A DNA stretch of 52,441 nt from Chloroflexota bacterium (GTDB lineage Bacteria; Chloroflexota; Anaerolineae; Anaerolineales; UBA11858): positions 1-52,441 of the forward strand of contig VGOC01000013.1 of NCBI GenBank assembly GCA_016865865.1. Reading direction: 5' to 3'. This document shows, piece by piece, positions 32,301-41,623 of the stretch. The notes under the pieces are model-generated. The model was not told where the DNA came from. It made no database searches and saw only the letters and a program-made list of their open reading frames with translations. The first letter of the stretch is position 1; every line of letters begins with the position of its first letter. Position numbers and translations under genes: made by a program.

Positions 32301-33092
32301 ATGTCCAACAGCGCAATTGGTATGGGTAATCAAAACCGCGAGGAACGAAAAAAATTCGAGGACGAATTACATCGCATCATCGAAGCCAGCGATTCTGGCG
32401 GAATGATCTTGCGTGTGATCGGTTCTCTGGCGTTTCAGATGCACTGCCCGAAATACGGCTATCTGCAGGAAGCGCTAGGGCGCGCCTATACCGACATAGA
32501 TTTCGCTGCCTATCGCAAACAAACTAGAGAGATCAGGGAATTGATGGCTTCGCTGGGATATATCGAGAACCGAGAGGTCTTCATCGTGTCGGAGGGCGAC
32601 CGCGCTATTTTCGACAATCCCGATACCAGCCTGCATGTAGATGTGTTCTACGATAAGTTGGATTTCTGTCACATCATCACCTGGAATGGTCGCCTAGAGG
32701 TTGATGCTCCTACCATACCTTTAGCAGAGATGCTGTTGGAAAAGATGCAGATCGTCGAGATCAATGAAAAAGATATTATAGATACGATCATGCTCCTGCT
32801 CGAACACAGCTTAGGAGTTAATGACGACGAAACCATCAATATACATCATATCGCGCAACTCTGCAGTAAAGATTGGGGGCTTTGGCGAACTACTACAATG
32901 AACCTGGGGAAAGTTGGTACCCTGGCGCAGAGTTACAACCAGCTCCCCGGCGAACAAAAAGAGCATGTTCGAATCCAGGTTACCAATATATTAGCTCGAA
33001 TAGATTCTGAACCCAAATCCCTGGCATGGCGACTGCGCGACCGCGTTGGCGACCGCGTCAAATGGTACAAAGAAGTGGATGAGGTTCAATGA
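32301..33092 (+). CDS. Nucleotidyltransferase-fold protein
   Basis: This 263-residue soluble protein has RVIGSLAFQMHCP followed by YTDIDFAAYR, which resembles the GS...DxD signature of minimal nucleotidyltransferases, here with TDID as the acidic pair; a third acidic residue is likely in LHVDVFYDK. Members transfer nucleotides to small molecules or proteins or act as antitoxins. The start at 32301 has a GGAG site. The stop overlaps an ATG of the CBS gene (ATGA). The position at the head of the cluster with a CBS protein and a choline-kinase-like gene is unusual; function is unknown. Confidence 0.7.
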   Translation: MSNSAIGMGNQNREERKKFEDELHRIIEASDSGGMILRVIGSLAFQMHCPKYGYLQEALGRAYTDIDFAAYRKQTREIRELMASLGYIENREVFIVSEGDRAIFDNPDTSLHVDVFYDKLDFCHIITWNGRLEVDAPTIPLAEMLLEKMQIVEINEKDIIDTIMLLLEHSLGVNDDETINIHHIAQLCSKDWGLWRTTTMNLGKVGTLAQSYNQLPGEQKEHVRIQVTNILARIDSEPKSLAWRLRDRVGDRVKWYKEVDEVQ

Positions 33093-33109
33093 CTCACAAG
33101 GAGCGCATG

Positions 33110-33919
33110 ATGAACAAACTGGTTCGTGACATGATGCACCCCGGCGTAATCACCTGCCATCCTGATGACACCCTCGGTCAGGTGGCGGTTCTGCTAGACC
33201 AACATAACATCCACGCCGTTTTCGTCGCAGATAGCGACGGGCAACCCCTTGGCGTCATCTCGGATATCGATCTACTGGCCGGAGAGTGGCTCTCGGTGGA
33301 TGCGGAGAGCCTGGAAACCATGAGGAAGATGACTGCCTCCGAGTTGATGTCCACCCCGGTCAATACCATCGAGGCCGACACCCCATTTCGTGAAGCGGCA
33401 AGAAGGATGCGCGAACAAGAAATCAATCGTCTCCTGGTTACCGAGGAAGGAATCCCGGTCGGTGTAATCTCTATCTCGGATTTCGTCGCTGGCCTGGCTG
33501 CAATGCTTCCTGCCCGACGGGAGACAGTCGCCGATGTGATGTCGGATGCGATCCTGGTCTGTCGTGCGAAAACCCCAGTTCTCTTTGCAGCTCGAACGAT
33601 GACCCAGGCGGGTTGGCGCTCCGTTCTCGTCGTTGATAAGACCGGCAAACATCTCGGCGTGGTCAGCGGGGTTGATCTGTTGACCTTCTGCGAATCTGAA
33701 GATTGCAGAAACGCCACCGTCAGGGACGTGATGCATCCTGTTCTCACAATACGCATGACGGCCAGTCTGCGCGAAGCGGCGGATATGATGATCAAACATC
33801 ATCACCATCGCCTGATCGTCGTAGATGAGGAAGACCCTGACGCGATGCCGTTGGGGATCATCTCATCGTATGACATCGTCGCCGAGATGGCCCGGCCTCA
33901 GTCTGTCTGGCAGGGCTAG
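33110..33919 (+). CDS. Protein with four CBS repeats
   Basis: This 269-residue protein consists almost wholly of four CBS motifs (starting near VRDMMHPGVI, ASELMSTPVN, VADVMSDAIL and VRDVMHPVLT). Tandem pairs form Bateman modules that bind adenosine nucleotides and sense energy state. The start at 33110 has an AAGGAG site at 33098-33103 with good spacing; ATG codons at 33107 and 33089 are alternatives, the latter overlapping the previous stop. The choline-kinase-like gene follows after 29 bp. It may regulate a neighbouring enzyme or transporter (inference). Confidence 0.9.
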   Translation: MNKLVRDMMHPGVITCHPDDTLGQVAVLLDQHNIHAVFVADSDGQPLGVISDIDLLAGEWLSVDAESLETMRKMTASELMSTPVNTIEADTPFREAARRMREQEINRLLVTEEGIPVGVISISDFVAGLAAMLPARRETVADVMSDAILVCRAKTPVLFAARTMTQAGWRSVLVVDKTGKHLGVVSGVDLLTFCESEDCRNATVRDVMHPVLTIRMTASLREAADMMIKHHHHRLIVVDEEDPDAMPLGIISSYDIVAEMARPQSVWQG

Positions 33920-33948
33920 CTGGTATCGTTCGATCGTTGGAGGTGACC

Positions 33949-34845
33949 ATGTCCCTGACATTAGCCGAAGCCCTGGCGCGCGTGCCCCAATGGGAAGGGG
34001 TAAAAGAAATCGAGACTACTCCGCTAGGAGGAGGCATCACCAACCAGAATTTCCGGGTAGATGTCCGGGGAGAGTCCTTTGTCCTTCGTATTGCAGGCGC
34101 AAACACTGATAAATTGGGCATCGATCGCGAAAACGAATACGCCGCCAATCTCGCCGCCAGCAAACTGGGAGTCGCGCCAGAAGTGATCTATTTCATCCGG
34201 CCAGAAGGTTATCTTGTCACCCGTTTCGTCGAAGGCAGACCCATGCCGAAAGAGGAGATCAGGCAAGCGCAAAACATCCGCCTAATCGCCGCGATCCTCC
34301 AAAAAATCCATGCCATGCCCGCCATCTCAGGAATCTTCAATGCTTTCCGGGTTGTCGAGAATTACACCAGCGTCGTAAAAAATTATGGGGTCGAATTTCC
34401 TAAAAATTTCGAGTGGCTGATCGAACGCAAGACCGACGCCGAAACGGCGCTGATGAAGGCGCCCTACCCCCCCCGCCCTTGCCATAACGACCTGCTCAAC
34501 GAAAATTTTCTCTTCGATGGAAATATACGCATCCTCGACTGGGAGTATGCCGGCATGGGTGATATCTACTTTGACCTGGCAAATCTATCAGTCAATCATG
34601 GTTTCGATGATGAACAAGATCGCTGGTTGCTCGAATGTTATTTCGGCCAAGTCACTTCCAGGCAATGGGCACGCCTGAAAATCATGAAGATCATGTCCGA
34701 CTTCAGGGAATCCATGTGGGGTCTTGTCCAGATTGGTCTCTCGTCACTGGATTTCGACTTTCGAGGATATGCAGATAAATATATCGAAAGAATGACCCAA
34801 AATATGAAAAATCCCCTTTGGGAGCAATGGCTCGAGGAGGCATAA
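33949..34845 (+). CDS. Choline-kinase-like phosphotransferase
   Basis: This 298-residue protein has the APH/choline kinase fold. The N-terminal PLGGGITNQNFRV lobe, the catalytic loop CHNDLLNENFLF and the metal site IRILDWEYAGMGDIYFDLAN match the choline/ethanolamine kinase (LicA) group well. It probably phosphorylates choline or a related amino alcohol with ATP. The start at 33949 has a GGAGG site. It is 5 bp from a dimethylglycine-dehydrogenase-like gene, consistent with quaternary amine metabolism. Exact substrate unproven. Confidence 0.87.
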   Translation: MSLTLAEALARVPQWEGVKEIETTPLGGGITNQNFRVDVRGESFVLRIAGANTDKLGIDRENEYAANLAASKLGVAPEVIYFIRPEGYLVTRFVEGRPMPKEEIRQAQNIRLIAAILQKIHAMPAISGIFNAFRVVENYTSVVKNYGVEFPKNFEWLIERKTDAETALMKAPYPPRPCHNDLLNENFLFDGNIRILDWEYAGMGDIYFDLANLSVNHGFDDEQDRWLLECYFGQVTSRQWARLKIMKIMSDFRESMWGLVQIGLSSLDFDFRGYADKYIERMTQNMKNPLWEQWLEEA

Positions 34846-34850
34846 CGATT

Positions 34851-37289
34851 ATGTCTAAATTTCCCACCCAAGCACAAGTTGTCGTCATCGGTGGAGGCGT
34901 CGGAGGGTGCAGCATTGCTTATCATCTGGCCGACCTGGGCTGGAGGGACGTGGTCGTCCTGGAACGTCACGAACTGACCGCCGGCTCCACCTGGCACTCG
35001 GCTGGCCTGGTTGGCCAGTTGCGCTCAGATGCCAATCTCACCCGCATGATGTCCTACAGCACCGACCTCTACCGCCGTCTGAAAGACGAAACGGAGCAGG
35101 ATACCGGCTGGCGCGAGGTCGGCGGGATCCGCCTGGCTTCATCCATCGAGCGCATGGAAGACTTGAAGAAGCTGGTGGGCATGGCGCGCTCGTTCGGCGT
35201 ACCTATCGAACTGATCCCCCCCGAAGAAGCCCACAAGATGTTCCCCATCATGTCGTTGGACGGGGTTCTCGGGGCAGCCTTCACCCCCAACGACGGCGTG
35301 ATAGACCCCACCGGCCTGACCATGGCGCTGGCCAAAGGCGCCAAGAACCGCGGCGTCAAGTTCTTCGACGATACTGATGTGACCGCGATCAACCTGAAAG
35401 ATGGCCGCATAGACGAAGTGGTCACCAGCCACGGCGCGATCAAGACCGAGGTCGTGGTCAACGCCGCCGGGCAATGGGGCGGCGAAGTGGGCAAGATGGT
35501 CGGCCTGAAACTGCCGGTGGTGCCCATGGCGCACCTGTATATCATCACCAAACCGATCGAAGGCGTGGGACACAACTTCCCCACCCTGCGCGATCCCGAC
35601 CTGCTGGTGTACTGGCGTGAGGAAGTCGGTGGCCTGGTTACCGGTGGATACGAACGCAACCCGATCCCCTTTGGATTGGATGGCATCCCCAAGGGTTTCA
35701 AATACAAATTACTGCCGCCGGATTGGGAGCGTTTCACCCCCTTGATGGAAAACTCCATCAAGCGCGTGCCTGCTGTGGAGACTGCCGAGATCATCCAGTT
35801 GCTCAACGGCCCCGAGGGATTCACCCCCGATGGCGAGTTCTTACTTGGCCCAACCGAGGTGAAGGGCTTCTGGGTAGCCTGCGCCTTCTGCGCCCACGGA
35901 CTGGCCGGAGCCGGCGGCATCGGCAAGACGATGGCGGAGTGGATCACCCATGGCACCCCTGAATGGGATGTTTGGCGTCTGGATGTGCGCCGCTTCGGTT
36001 CGAATTACGCCAGCCAGGATTACAGCGTCAAGCGCACCATCGAAACCTATTCCAAGTATTACGACATCAGCTACCCGCAGAGCGAGCGCATCTCCGGGCG
36101 CAACCTGCGACTCTCTCCCACGTATTTCCGCCTGCGAGATTTGCGAGCCTCCTTCGGCGAGAAATCCGGCTGGGAGCGGCCCAACTGGTTCTCGATCTAC
36201 GAAGAAAGAGCCAACCACGGACACGAACCCAAGGGCTGGGCCAGGCGCAACTGGTCGCGCGCCATCGGTTACGAACACCTGCAAACCCGCGAAAACTCCG
36301 GCCTGTTCGACGAGACCTCCTTCAACAAGCTCGAGGTGCGCGGCCCGGGAGCGGTGGGCTTCCTGAATTATGTCTGCGCCAACCAGATCAACGTTCCGGT
36401 CGGCGTAGTCGTATACACCGAATGTCTCAATACCCGCGGCGGGATCGAGTGCGATTTCACCGTCACCCGCCTGGAGGCCGAACGCTTCCTGATCATCACC
36501 GGCACCGCCTTCGGCCAGCACGACCTCTCCTGGCTGCGGCTGAACATGCCCGAGGACGGCTCTGTCGAAATCGAGGATGTCACCTCCTCCTACGCTTGCA
36601 TCGGCCTGTGGGGTCCCAAAGCCCGGGCGATCCTGGGGAAGGTCACGAAGGCTGATATTTCCAATGATGCTTTCCCGTACATGACCGCGCAGCAGATCAC
36701 CGTCGGCGATGCGCCCGCCCTGGCGATGCGCGTCACGTATGTGGGCGAGTTGGGCTGGGAGTTCTACGCCCCCATGGAATACGGCCTGCGCCTGTGGGAT
36801 ACCCTATGGGAGGCCGGGCAGCCCGAAGGTTTAGTGGCGGGCGGTTACCGCGCCATTGATACCCTGCGCCTGGAGAAAGGCTACCGCTACTGGAGCGGCG
36901 AGATCACCCCCGATTACACTCCCTTCGAAGCTGGCCTGGGTTTTGCTGTAAAATTAGACAAAGGCGATTTCATCGGACGAGAGGCGTTACAAAAACAAAA
37001 AGAGACCGGTCTGAAACAAAAGCTGTGCTGCCTGACGCTGGAAGATGACCGGGTGATCGCCCTGGGCAACGAGCCGATCCGCGCCCGCGGAGGCGATGAA
37101 ATCATCGGCTGGGTGGCTTCTGGAGGCTTTGGTTATTCGGTTGGCAAGAGCATCGCCTATGGCTATTTGCCCCTCCAATACGCCAAACCAGGCGTGCAAC
37201 TGGTAATCGAATATTTCGGAGAACCGATTGGCGCAGTAGTCGATCGAGAGCCGCTCTGGGACCCCAAAGGAGAACGCATCCGCGCATAA
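34851..37289 (+). CDS. Dimethylglycine/sarcosine dehydrogenase-like flavoprotein with GcvT domain
   Basis: This 812-residue two-part enzyme has an N-terminal DAO-type FAD domain (about 8-370; GGGVGG at 14-19). STWHSAGL with H49 is at the position where this family attaches FAD covalently. A linker domain and C-terminal GCV_T and GCV_T_C tetrahydrofolate-binding domains follow (about 425-805). Relatives oxidatively demethylate dimethylglycine or sarcosine and pass the one-carbon unit to folate. With the MttB homologues this would continue glycine betaine breakdown (inference). Length matches the mitochondrial and bacterial enzymes. Confidence 0.93.
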   Translation: MSKFPTQAQVVVIGGGVGGCSIAYHLADLGWRDVVVLERHELTAGSTWHSAGLVGQLRSDANLTRMMSYSTDLYRRLKDETEQDTGWREVGGIRLASSIERMEDLKKLVGMARSFGVPIELIPPEEAHKMFPIMSLDGVLGAAFTPNDGVIDPTGLTMALAKGAKNRGVKFFDDTDVTAINLKDGRIDEVVTSHGAIKTEVVVNAAGQWGGEVGKMVGLKLPVVPMAHLYIITKPIEGVGHNFPTLRDPDLLVYWREEVGGLVTGGYERNPIPFGLDGIPKGFKYKLLPPDWERFTPLMENSIKRVPAVETAEIIQLLNGPEGFTPDGEFLLGPTEVKGFWVACAFCAHGLAGAGGIGKTMAEWITHGTPEWDVWRLDVRRFGSNYASQDYSVKRTIETYSKYYDISYPQSERISGRNLRLSPTYFRLRDLRASFGEKSGWERPNWFSIYEERANHGHEPKGWARRNWSRAIGYEHLQTRENSGLFDETSFNKLEVRGPGAVGFLNYVCANQINVPVGVVVYTECLNTRGGIECDFTVTRLEAERFLIITGTAFGQHDLSWLRLNMPEDGSVEIEDVTSSYACIGLWGPKARAILGKVTKADISNDAFPYMTAQQITVGDAPALAMRVTYVGELGWEFYAPMEYGLRLWDTLWEAGQPEGLVAGGYRAIDTLRLEKGYRYWSGEITPDYTPFEAGLGFAVKLDKGDFIGREALQKQKETGLKQKLCCLTLEDDRVIALGNEPIRARGGDEIIGWVASGGFGYSVGKSIAYGYLPLQYAKPGVQLVIEYFGEPIGAVVDREPLWDPKGERIRA

Positions 37290-37322
37290 TTCAACGCTCA
37301 TCGAGGCCAGATCCACCCTACT

Positions 37323-37371
37323 CGATCAAAAGCCCGTCCGCGGGCGCCCCGGGGACGGGGATGAGATCGTT
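37323..37371. repeat. GC-rich palindromic element R5
   Basis: The core is CGATCAAAAGCCCGTCC-GCGGGCGCCCC-GGGGACGGGG-ATGAGATCG. It keeps the GATC...GCCCGTCC...GGACGGG...GATC layout of R1-R4 without the outer CTTCACGAAA repeats. It is in the gap between the flavoprotein and transaldolase genes. Confidence 0.72.
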
Positions 37372-37407
37372 TTTATTTGACTTTGCGCTACGATAAAGGA
37401 GATAGCG

Positions 37408-38604
37408 ATGATCGAGAGTCCCGTGGAACGCTTGATTCGTACGAATCCAGACATGGAAATCTGGTGGGATTCCTCTCCCCTGGTCTTCGATGCCTGGGTC
37501 GAGAAAATGCTCGAGGAGGCTGAACCAACCCAGAAATCGAATCTGGAAGGCCAGCTCAGAAAGTTGTATAATGCCGGGAATCCAGCAGCGAGCCTCTTCC
37601 GCGGCTGCACCACCAATCCACCGCTATCTTTGCAAGCCATCAACGACGATCCCCAAACATGGGATGCCTGGATTGATGGTCAGGTACATTCACATCCAGA
37701 TCTCAGCCCAAAGGAGCTTTCCTGGCTGACCTACAAGGAAATCTTGAAACGCGGCGCTGAAATGTACCTGCCCATCTTCGAGGCATCCAAAGGGCGCTTC
37801 GGCTGGATTTCAGGCCAGCTCGACCCGCGCCTGTTCACCGAAACCGGGCAGATGATCGCCGACGCCCAGGAGTTGAGCGCCATCAGCCCCAATGTGATGA
37901 TCAAAGTCCCCGCCAGTATGCAGGGGATCGAGGTGCTCGAACAACTGGCGGCCAGGGCTATCTCGACCAACACGACGGTTTGCTTTACGCTGGCGCAGAT
38001 CCTGGCCTCGGCCAGGGCAACCATGGAAGGCATCAAGATCGCCCAACAGAACGGCGTGGACTTGAGCCGATGGCGCGCCGTGATCACCCACATGATCGGA
38101 CGCCTGACGGAGCGCCCGGAGCTGGACATCCAGGCTGAACGGCGCGGCCTGAACATCTCTCGCCCGGAAAAGCACTGGCTGGGGATCGCTATCTTCCGCC
38201 GGGCCTACCGCATGCTGAGAGATGGCGGGTACCCAGGCAAGATGCTGGCTTGCTCGATGCGCCATGGTCCCCTCGTGGCAGGGAAGATGTGCTTTTGGGA
38301 TATCCAAAAACTTGCCGGAGGGGAAATCGTCTTCACCTGTCCTCCCTATGTTCTGGAGCCGCTCTTCGAGTATGGCGAGGAATTGGCCTTCCAGGCTGAG
38401 ATAGATAGAGATGACCTGCCCCACGAGATCATGGATAAGCTGATGACGATTCCCTTCTGTATTCAAGCCTATGACCCCAATGGGCTGGAGTTAGAACAAT
38501 TCAACACCCACCCTTCCACGCTGTATACCGTGGAGGGCTTCGGAAAAGCATCCGCAGGGCTGGAAGACTATGTAGGCCGGCGGATGGCAAAAGTCAAACA
38601 TTAA
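37408..38604 (+). CDS. Transaldolase-family protein
   Basis: This 398-residue TIM-barrel protein carries the family segments RGCTTNPPLSLQA, VMIKVPAS with the Schiff-base lysine, and STNTTVCFTLAQIL. It is longer than common transaldolases (about 215-320 residues), with an N-terminal extension of about 60 residues and insertions. Transaldolases move a dihydroxyacetone unit between sugar phosphates. Its place before a class II aldolase, aminotransferase and phosphatase genes suggests handling of an unusual sugar phosphate. It has an AAAGGAG site before the start. Confidence 0.88.
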   Translation: MIESPVERLIRTNPDMEIWWDSSPLVFDAWVEKMLEEAEPTQKSNLEGQLRKLYNAGNPAASLFRGCTTNPPLSLQAINDDPQTWDAWIDGQVHSHPDLSPKELSWLTYKEILKRGAEMYLPIFEASKGRFGWISGQLDPRLFTETGQMIADAQELSAISPNVMIKVPASMQGIEVLEQLAARAISTNTTVCFTLAQILASARATMEGIKIAQQNGVDLSRWRAVITHMIGRLTERPELDIQAERRGLNISRPEKHWLGIAIFRRAYRMLRDGGYPGKMLACSMRHGPLVAGKMCFWDIQKLAGGEIVFTCPPYVLEPLFEYGEELAFQAEIDRDDLPHEIMDKLMTIPFCIQAYDPNGLELEQFNTHPSTLYTVEGFGKASAGLEDYVGRRMAKVKH

Positions 38605-38640
38605 CGTGACTGCTCTGCTGATGACTGAACAATAACAATT

Positions 38641-38752
38641 GTAACTACTCAACCAAACGGGGAAGTTCCCGAAAAAAGGGTGTGCGAAGGGGGCTGCGCC
38701 CCCTTCGCACACCCTTTTTTCGGGCTAATCCGTTCGATGGCTGAGCAGTTAC
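38641..38752 (-). mobile_element. MITE-like palindromic element, copy d (opposite orientation, perfect 8-bp duplication)
   Basis: This is the same element as copies a-c but inverted: it starts GTAACTACTCA and ends TGGCTGAGCAGTTAC. It is flanked on both sides by TAACAATT, a perfect 8-bp target duplication. It splits the series of plus-strand genes between transaldolase and class II aldolase. The strong stem with T-rich inner arms could act as a terminator or mRNA stem there. Confidence 0.93.
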
Positions 38753-38785
38753 TAACAATTTACCTTACTTAAAAGGAGTTTCCTA

Positions 38786-39661
38786 ATGTCTATCGTAACC
38801 GCAAAAGAAATGCTCATCGAAGCCGCCGAAAACAAGTATGCTGTTGGCGCTTTCAACATCACCGACCTGGTGCAAATGGAAGCGGTCTTCGAGGCGGCTG
38901 TAGATAAGAAGGCCCCCCTCATCATCCAGACCTCGGTCACCCCCTCCAAATTCCTCAGGCGGGATGTGCTGGTCGCCATTTACAAGACTCTGGCTGAATC
39001 CGCACCGATACCGGTGGCACTGCATCTGGATCACTGCACCGATGTGGAATACTGCAAACGATGCGCCGATTTTGGCTATACGAATATCATGATAGACGCC
39101 TCCAAGCAGCCCTTCGAGGAAAACATCCGCCAGACCAAAGAGGTGGTGGACTACTGCCACAGCCTGGGAGGCGCCTCTGTCGAAGGGGAGCTGGGTACTG
39201 TCTCCGGGGTGGAGGATCAGGTCAAAGTAGCCGAGGACGAGGCCGCTCTAGCCAACCCGGAGCAATCGGTCGAATTCGTCGAGAGAACCGGCGTGGACCT
39301 CTTCGCCCCAGCCATCGGCACGGCTCACGGCGTCTACAAGACCAAGAATCCCAAGGTGGATTTCGAGCGTCTGGGCGCCATCAACCAGTTGCTCAACAAC
39401 CAGTGGCTCAAAACGCCGCTGGTCGTACACGGCGGCACCGGCCTGTCGGATGAATATATCAAGCGACTGATCGAGATGGGAGGCGCCAAGTTCAATGTAT
39501 CCACAGAATTGAAACACACCCTCATTGATACCACCTACGATTACATCTCCGCCAACCGCGAGAAATACGACCCCGGCAAGATTGACATCGCCGTCAAAGA
39601 CGCCATCCGCCAGGTGGTTGGCCGCTGGATTGACACCCTGGGAAGCGCAGGGAAAGCATGA
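38786..39661 (+). CDS. Class II fructose-bisphosphate aldolase-family protein
   Basis: This 291-residue zinc-dependent aldolase has the metal-binding ALHLDHCTD, the VEGELGTVSG loop, the zinc histidines in GTAHG and VVHGGTGL, and the phosphate-binding NVSTEL end. The family includes fructose-bisphosphate, tagatose-bisphosphate and inositol-pathway aldolases; the size fits the GatY/KbaY/FbaA-short group. An AAAAGGAG site precedes the ATG. It is likely part of the same pathway as the transaldolase and the HAD phosphatases. Precise substrate is not determinable. Confidence 0.92.
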   Translation: MSIVTAKEMLIEAAENKYAVGAFNITDLVQMEAVFEAAVDKKAPLIIQTSVTPSKFLRRDVLVAIYKTLAESAPIPVALHLDHCTDVEYCKRCADFGYTNIMIDASKQPFEENIRQTKEVVDYCHSLGGASVEGELGTVSGVEDQVKVAEDEAALANPEQSVEFVERTGVDLFAPAIGTAHGVYKTKNPKVDFERLGAINQLLNNQWLKTPLVVHGGTGLSDEYIKRLIEMGGAKFNVSTELKHTLIDTTYDYISANREKYDPGKIDIAVKDAIRQVVGRWIDTLGSAGKA

Positions 39662-39734
39662 AAGTTTTATCAGGAAGCCAGGATAAAATTCAAGGATTCC
39701 TGGTTTCCTCATCGAATATCTACCAGGAGCAAAT

Positions 39735-40835
39735 ATGAAAAATATCCAGGATTACTTCGTGCCCTGGGTCAAGGGCATCCCCATGTACGTTTCATCACAT
39801 ATCGAGTTGGCCTGGCGAGAGCCGGGGTTGCACCGCATGATGTCCAACGAGAACCCCATCCCCCCCTCTCCGAAGGTGTTGGAAGCCATCCAAAAATATG
39901 GGCAAATGGCGAACCGCTATCCCGATCAGGGGCTGATCGTGCGCTCGAAGATCGCCGAGATCAACGGCTTGGATGGGCCAGAGAACGTGATGCTGGGCAA
40001 CGGCTCCAGCGAAGTCTTCGATAACATCTTTCGCTGCTTCCTCGAGCCGGGCCAGGAAGTCATCCAACACACGCCCTGTTTTGGCATCTATAAACTCCGC
40101 TGCAACATCCTGGGCGGCAAGCTGATCTCGGCGCCGATGCGTTACGAGAACCGGCAACTCGAATTCGACGCCGATGCCATCCTGGCGGCGGTCACCGACA
40201 AGACCAAGATCATCGTCGTCGCCAACCCCAACAACCCGACCGGCAACTTCATGGATGCCAAGGATTTCGTCAAGATCGCCAGGACCGGCATCCCCTTCGT
40301 CGTAGACGAGGCCTATGTCGAGTTCGCAGGATTGGAGATGTCGCAGGTGGGACTGATCGAGAAATACCCCAATGTTTTGATCACGCGCACGTTATCCAAA
40401 GCCTACGGACTGGCAGGTATGCGCTTCGGCTACGCCCTGGGGGATGAAGAGGTCATCGGCCAGATTTCAGCGGCCTTGCTGCCCTGGAACGTGGGCACCA
40501 TCCCGATGTGGGCTGCCCTGGCCGCTCTCGAGGACGCCGCAGCCCTGGAGGAGCGCGTCAAATTCAACAACAGCGAAGTAGATTTCATCGAAGAATCCCT
40601 CAGCGATGTGAAAGGCCTGGATATCTTCCACTCTCATGCCAACTATATCCTCTTCGATGGCACGGACACGGGCAAGAAAGGCGCCGATATGGTGGCCTTC
40701 GCCCAGGAACGAGGTTTGATCCTGCGGCCTCAGAGTCCCATGTACGGCCGCGACGGATGGTTCAGGATCACGCTGGGCGATAAAGCCGAGAATAGGATGT
40801 TGATCGAGGCTGTAAAGGAGTTTTATTCGAGGTAG
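39735..40835 (+). CDS. HisC-like class I/II aminotransferase
   Basis: This 366-residue PLP enzyme of the histidinol-phosphate aminotransferase family shows SNENPIPPSPKVLEAI, GNGSSEVFDNI, VANPNNPTG and VVDEAYVEF. The PLP lysine is in TLSKAYGLAGMRFGY, and the C-terminal arginine in GWFRITLG. There are no other his genes nearby and the neighbours are aldolases and phosphatases. It may therefore act on a phosphorylated amino or keto compound of this cluster rather than in histidine synthesis (inference). An AGGAG site precedes the start. Confidence 0.88.
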   Translation: MKNIQDYFVPWVKGIPMYVSSHIELAWREPGLHRMMSNENPIPPSPKVLEAIQKYGQMANRYPDQGLIVRSKIAEINGLDGPENVMLGNGSSEVFDNIFRCFLEPGQEVIQHTPCFGIYKLRCNILGGKLISAPMRYENRQLEFDADAILAAVTDKTKIIVVANPNNPTGNFMDAKDFVKIARTGIPFVVDEAYVEFAGLEMSQVGLIEKYPNVLITRTLSKAYGLAGMRFGYALGDEEVIGQISAALLPWNVGTIPMWAALAALEDAAALEERVKFNNSEVDFIEESLSDVKGLDIFHSHANYILFDGTDTGKKGADMVAFAQERGLILRPQSPMYGRDGWFRITLGDKAENRMLIEAVKEFYSR

Positions 40836-40847
40836 AGGAGTATCACA

Positions 40848-41612
40848 ATGTCCAAAATCAAAGCTGTGTTTTTCGACCAGGACGGCGTCATCATAGACAC
40901 CGAGCGGGACGGCCACCGGGTCTCATTCAACCGCACGTTCGAGGAGTTCGGTTTCGATTTCGAGTGGGGCGTGGAATACTATCACGAGTTGCTGCAAGTC
41001 GCGGGCGGCAAAGAGCGCATGAAGCATCACCTGCGAACCAAAGGCTTCGGCGTCGAGATCGAGCCAGAGGAGGTGGACGAACTGATCAAAAATATGCACC
41101 TGCGCAAGACGGCCATCTTCGTGGAGATGATCGAGAGCGGCGAGCTGCCCCTGCGTCCCGGCGTCAAACGATTGATGAAAGAAATCAATGACGCTGGCCT
41201 TGTGCTCGGAGTCTGCACCACCTCCAATGAGCGCGCCGCCAAAGCGGTTGCCTACGGCGTCCTCAAAGACATCCGATTCGACTTCGTGCTGGCCGGGGAC
41301 GTAGTCAGCAAGAAAAAACCCGACCCCGAAATATACAACCTTGCTCTCGAGAAGAGCGGCCTCACGCCTGAGGAATGTCTCGTCGTCGAAGATTCGCGCA
41401 ATGGCGTGTTAGCCGCCAAAGCAGCCGGGATGAAGGTTGTCGCTACAACTAACACCTACACCGAAAAAGAAGATTTGTCCGACGCTGACATCATCGTCAC
41501 CGCCCTGGGAGACCCAGACGGAGAAAAGGGTCAGCTCAAGAAAGGCGGCCCCGGATTAGCCTTCGATGGCGTCCTGCGCCTCGGCCAGTTGATGGTCTAC
41601 TTTGCAGATTGA
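40848..41612 (+). CDS. HAD-superfamily hydrolase, beta-phosphoglucomutase-like
   Basis: This 254-residue protein has the nucleophile motif FFDQDGVIIDTE (D10 and D12), a helical cap of about 70 residues, motif II in GVCTTSNERA, the lysine in SKKKPDPEIY and motif IV in VVEDSRNGVLAAKAAG. It is close to the beta-phosphoglucomutase/phosphatase group (HAD-IA). It starts 12 bp after the aminotransferase gene. It probably dephosphorylates a sugar phosphate; the C-terminal 40 residues are an extension rich in charged residues. Confidence 0.88.
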   Translation: MSKIKAVFFDQDGVIIDTERDGHRVSFNRTFEEFGFDFEWGVEYYHELLQVAGGKERMKHHLRTKGFGVEIEPEEVDELIKNMHLRKTAIFVEMIESGELPLRPGVKRLMKEINDAGLVLGVCTTSNERAAKAVAYGVLKDIRFDFVLAGDVVSKKKPDPEIYNLALEKSGLTPEECLVVEDSRNGVLAAKAAGMKVVATTNTYTEKEDLSDADIIVTALGDPDGEKGQLKKGGPGLAFDGVLRLGQLMVYFAD

Positions 41613-41623
41613 TAACGTGATCA

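Noticed and set aside
39735-40835. Assignment as hisC of histidine synthesis
   Set aside because: No other his biosynthesis genes are nearby and the neighbours belong to aldolase and phosphatase families, so a gene symbol was not given.
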